From assembly GCF_025452195.1 (NCBI RefSeq), contig NZ_CP104970.1, positions 504,547-568,546 of the forward strand: 64,000 nt of DNA, read 5' to 3'. How positions within the stretch are numbered: position 1 is the stretch's first letter; each line of letters begins with the position of its first letter. Position numbers and translations under genes: made by a program. This DNA is from Phyllobacterium zundukense (lineage in GTDB: Bacteria > Pseudomonadota > Alphaproteobacteria > Rhizobiales > Rhizobiaceae). Below are positions 62,190-64,000 of this stretch, one piece after another. Below the pieces are notes generated by a model. It worked only from the letters and a program-made list of their open reading frames with translations. It was not told the DNA's origin and did no database searches.

Positions 62190-62672
62190 ATGCCTCAGCT
62201 CGACCGAATAGACGTAGCAATTCTCCAAATTGTGCAGCGCAACAACAGATTGACTTCCGACGAGATCGCAGAAAAAGTCAATCTCTCTCCATCTGCATGT
62301 CAGCGCCGGCTCAAGAGATTGCGCTCCGATAGGATAATTGAAGCCGACGTCTCCATTGTCTCTCCCAAGGCGGTCGGACGCCCAGTCACAATGATCGTGC
62401 TTGTTTCCCTTGAACGAGAGAGGGCGGATATTGTCGATCGATTTAAGACTGCGATCCGCGCAACGTCCGAAGTAATGATAGGCTACTATGTCACTGGAGA
62501 CGCTGATTTCATTCTAGTGGTGACAGCAAAGAGCATGGAAGATTACGAGCAATTCACCCGGCGCTTCTTTTATGAAAATCACGATATTAAAGGCTTTAAG
62601 ACTATGGTTGTCATGGACCGAGTAAAGGCAAGTTTCGCCTTCCCAATTGAGATAGATTTTGACGCCGAGTAA
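62190..62672 (+). CDS. Lrp/AsnC-family transcriptional regulator
   Basis: 160 residues. Helix-turn-helix LTSDEIAEKVNLSPSACQRR near residues 20-45, then the RAM ligand-binding domain with MIVLVSLERERADIVDRFKT and IGYYVTGDADFILVVTAKSM. Divergent from the M20-ABC-M24 operon and therefore its likely regulator; AsnC-type regulators (DoeX) also control ectoine-degradation operons. It is distinct from the two DadR-like proteins. Confidence 0.92.
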   Translation: MPQLDRIDVAILQIVQRNNRLTSDEIAEKVNLSPSACQRRLKRLRSDRIIEADVSIVSPKAVGRPVTMIVLVSLERERADIVDRFKTAIRATSEVMIGYYVTGDADFILVVTAKSMEDYEQFTRRFFYENHDIKGFKTMVVMDRVKASFAFPIEIDFDAE

Positions 62673-63190
62673 TTTTATAATTTGCCTTATCCGGTCCGGG
62701 CCATCGTTCGCCAGTCGCTCCGAGACAAATTTCGTCTCTCCACTGAGGCAGCGGTATAAATCCCGACGTTCGCTAGGCACCCGGGATGCAGTTTCCACGA
62801 GCCCGGTCAGAGCGACACCAATGTCGCAGCCCAAAACTGGCTAATGACTTCAGATTTCGACCAAGCTGCGGCGAGACGAATTCCTGCATAGCGGGTCAAT
62901 ATTTCGCGGAGATCGTGCGCCGGTCTCATCAATTATGCTGATAACACCTAATCGCTGCACGTTAGTTTCTCATTATCGAAGTTGGAGCGGCGGCAGGTGA
63001 TACAGCGACCTGTCGCGAATCAATGAGGGAATTGATCTTATCGACGGGCAACAGCATCTCATGCCTTTAGTTGTGCGACGAGTCCAATTCCGACCGTAGA
63101 TGAAGCCGCTTCCGGGGCGGCGCAGATGAGCTCGCTGATTTTAGTTGACAACCGGCTGGGTTAGGAAAACCAAGCCTGAAAGGAAGAACC
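62673..63190. other. Gap upstream of the aminotransferase
   Basis: No convincing gene; a 106-codon minus-strand frame (62514-62834) overlaps the Lrp gene and is a shadow. TTGACA at 63145-63150 could be a -35 for the aminotransferase, but a matching -10 was not assigned. Confidence 0.35.
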
Positions 63191-64000
63191 GTGGCCATCA
63201 ATGTCAAGGACATCAGCGATAAGGATCGAAACACCGTCCTGCACCCTTTCACCCAGCTGAAGGACTTTGCAAGCGGCAAGCTCGGTGAGCCAACGATCGT
63301 CGAGACGGGCAAGGGGATCCGCATCCAGGATGCCCATGGCAACCAGCTGATCGACGGCTTTGCCGGTCTCTATTGCGTCAATGTCGGCTACGGCCGCACC
63401 GAGGTTGCCGAAGCGATCTCGCGTCAGGCCTTTCGTCTCGCCTACTATCACTCCTATGCGGCGCACACGACCGACGAGCTTGCGATCCTGTCGGATCGTC
63501 TGGTGAAGATGGCGCCCGGCAAGATGAGCAAGGTGTTCTACGGCATGTCCGGCTCGGACGCCAACGAGACCCAAGCCAAGCTCGTCTGGTACTACAACAA
63601 CCTGCGCGGCAAGCCGACCAAGAAGAGGATCATCTCGCGGGACCGCGGCTATCACGGCTGCAGCGTCGTCTCCGGCTCGATGACCGGCATGAGCTTCTAC
63701 CACGACCACATGGACCTGCCGCTGCCGCAGATCACCCATACCGGCGTGCCGCATCATTACTGGGGCGCCAATCCTGGCGAAACCGAACGGGAATTCTCCG
63801 CCCGCCGCGCTGCCGAGCTCGACCATTTGATCGAACAGCTTGGTCCCGACAATGTCGGCGGATTCATTGCTGAGCCTGTGCTTGGCACCGGTGGCATCAC
63901 GCCGCCTCCGGAAGGTTACTGGGAGGCCATCCAGCCGGTGCTTAAGAAGCATGACGTACTGTTGATCGCCGACGAAGTCATTACCGGCTTCGGCCGTACC
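63191..64000 (+). CDS. Class III pyridoxal-phosphate aminotransferase, truncated by the window edge
   Basis: Open from GTG 63191 to the last base, 270 residues, no stop reached. AGGAAGAACC precedes the start. It reads MAINVKDISDKDRNTVLHPF, GKGIRIQDAHGNQLIDGFAG, the PLP-phosphate loop FYGMSGSDANETQAKLVWYY, RDRGYHGCSVVSGSMTGMSF and DVLLIADEVITGFGRT, just before the PLP-lysine that would lie beyond the edge. Family members transfer omega-amino groups (beta-alanine, 4-aminobutyrate, diamines) to pyruvate or 2-oxoglutarate. With the semialdehyde dehydrogenase at 37440 it could complete an amine-to-succinate route, though they are 25 kb apart. Confidence 0.93.
   Translation, partial: MAINVKDISDKDRNTVLHPFTQLKDFASGKLGEPTIVETGKGIRIQDAHGNQLIDGFAGLYCVNVGYGRTEVAEAISRQAFRLAYYHSYAAHTTDELAILSDRLVKMAPGKMSKVFYGMSGSDANETQAKLVWYYNNLRGKPTKKRIISRDRGYHGCSVVSGSMTGMSFYHDHMDLPLPQITHTGVPHHYWGANPGETEREFSARRAAELDHLIEQLGPDNVGGFIAEPVLGTGGITPPPEGYWEAIQPVLKKHDVLLIADEVITGFGRT

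Noticed and set aside
63161..63952. Long minus-strand open frame (263 codons) opposite the aminotransferase
   Set aside because: The plus-strand frame carries all class III aminotransferase motifs; the minus frame is its shadow.
1..64000. CRISPR arrays, tRNA, rRNA, replication origin or conjugation genes
   Set aside because: No regularly spaced repeats, tRNA-like cloverleaf, rRNA signature, repABC or tra/virB-like proteins were recognised on reading both strands.

Overview
The window looks like accessory DNA, most likely a large plasmid or an accessory chromosomal segment, of an alphaproteobacterium of the Rhizobiales (Rhizobium, Sinorhizobium or Agrobacterium type). The reasons are the density of ABC uptake systems with catabolic operons, the UPF0262 protein, IS1182- and IS1595-type elements, a pRiA4b ORF-3-like remnant and a dad locus typical of the group. 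The replicon type is an inference: no replication, conjugation, rRNA or tRNA gene was seen.

Layout. (1) 46-6923: an RpiR-type regulator, a sugar/glycerol-phosphate type (CUT1) ABC importer, an endonuclease/exonuclease/phosphatase-fold hydrolase and a HAD phosphatase, apparently one operon for a phosphorylated or phosphodiester substrate. (2) 7040-7230: a broken EamA permease. (3) 7401-22170: a divergent GntR regulator and a long catabolic operon: BKACE enzyme, SDR dehydrogenase, branched-chain-type ABC importer, thioesterase, hydantoinase/oxoprolinase HyuA (frameshifted) and HyuB, an imine-reductase-like oxidoreductase, acetoacetate-type CoA transferase and an internally deleted thiolase. (4) 22167-24137: UPF0262 and glutamate dehydrogenase. 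(5) 24375-28316: a spermidine/putrescine-type ABC importer behind a perfect 30-bp palindrome whose core recurs in the BKACE promoter.

(6) 28494-37128 is a decayed island: fragments of an oxidoreductase, an IS1182 transposase, a frameshifted S41 protease, a DMSP-lyase-like cupin, an AbiEi antitoxin whose toxin gene is cut off next to a complete IS1595-type element with 24-bp perfect inverted repeats, a frameshifted MFS transporter and an ABC permease scrap. (7) 37440-42458 is an intact D-amino-acid locus (gabD-like, Rid protein, dadA, alr, divergent Lrp regulator). After a D-2-hydroxyacid dehydrogenase-like gene, a compressed and broken second copy of the dadA-alr-lrp block follows at 44546-45645.

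(8) 45823-61623 holds two ABC uptake operons, both on the minus strand. Each carries a nearly identical creatinase/ectoine-hydrolase-type M24 protein. The second (51243-61623) also has another M24 protein, an Asp/Glu racemase family protein, an amidohydrolase, an M20 amidohydrolase and a fused double permease, with a divergent Lrp regulator. (9) A class III aminotransferase runs off the right edge.

Taken together, the genes point to scavenging of nitrogen compounds: import by dedicated binding proteins, opening of amides or rings, racemisation or deamination, and channelling of carbon to acetoacetate and succinate. The most interesting unknowns are the GntR-controlled BKACE/HyuAB/IRED pathway and the ten-kilobase M24/racemase/amidohydrolase operon.
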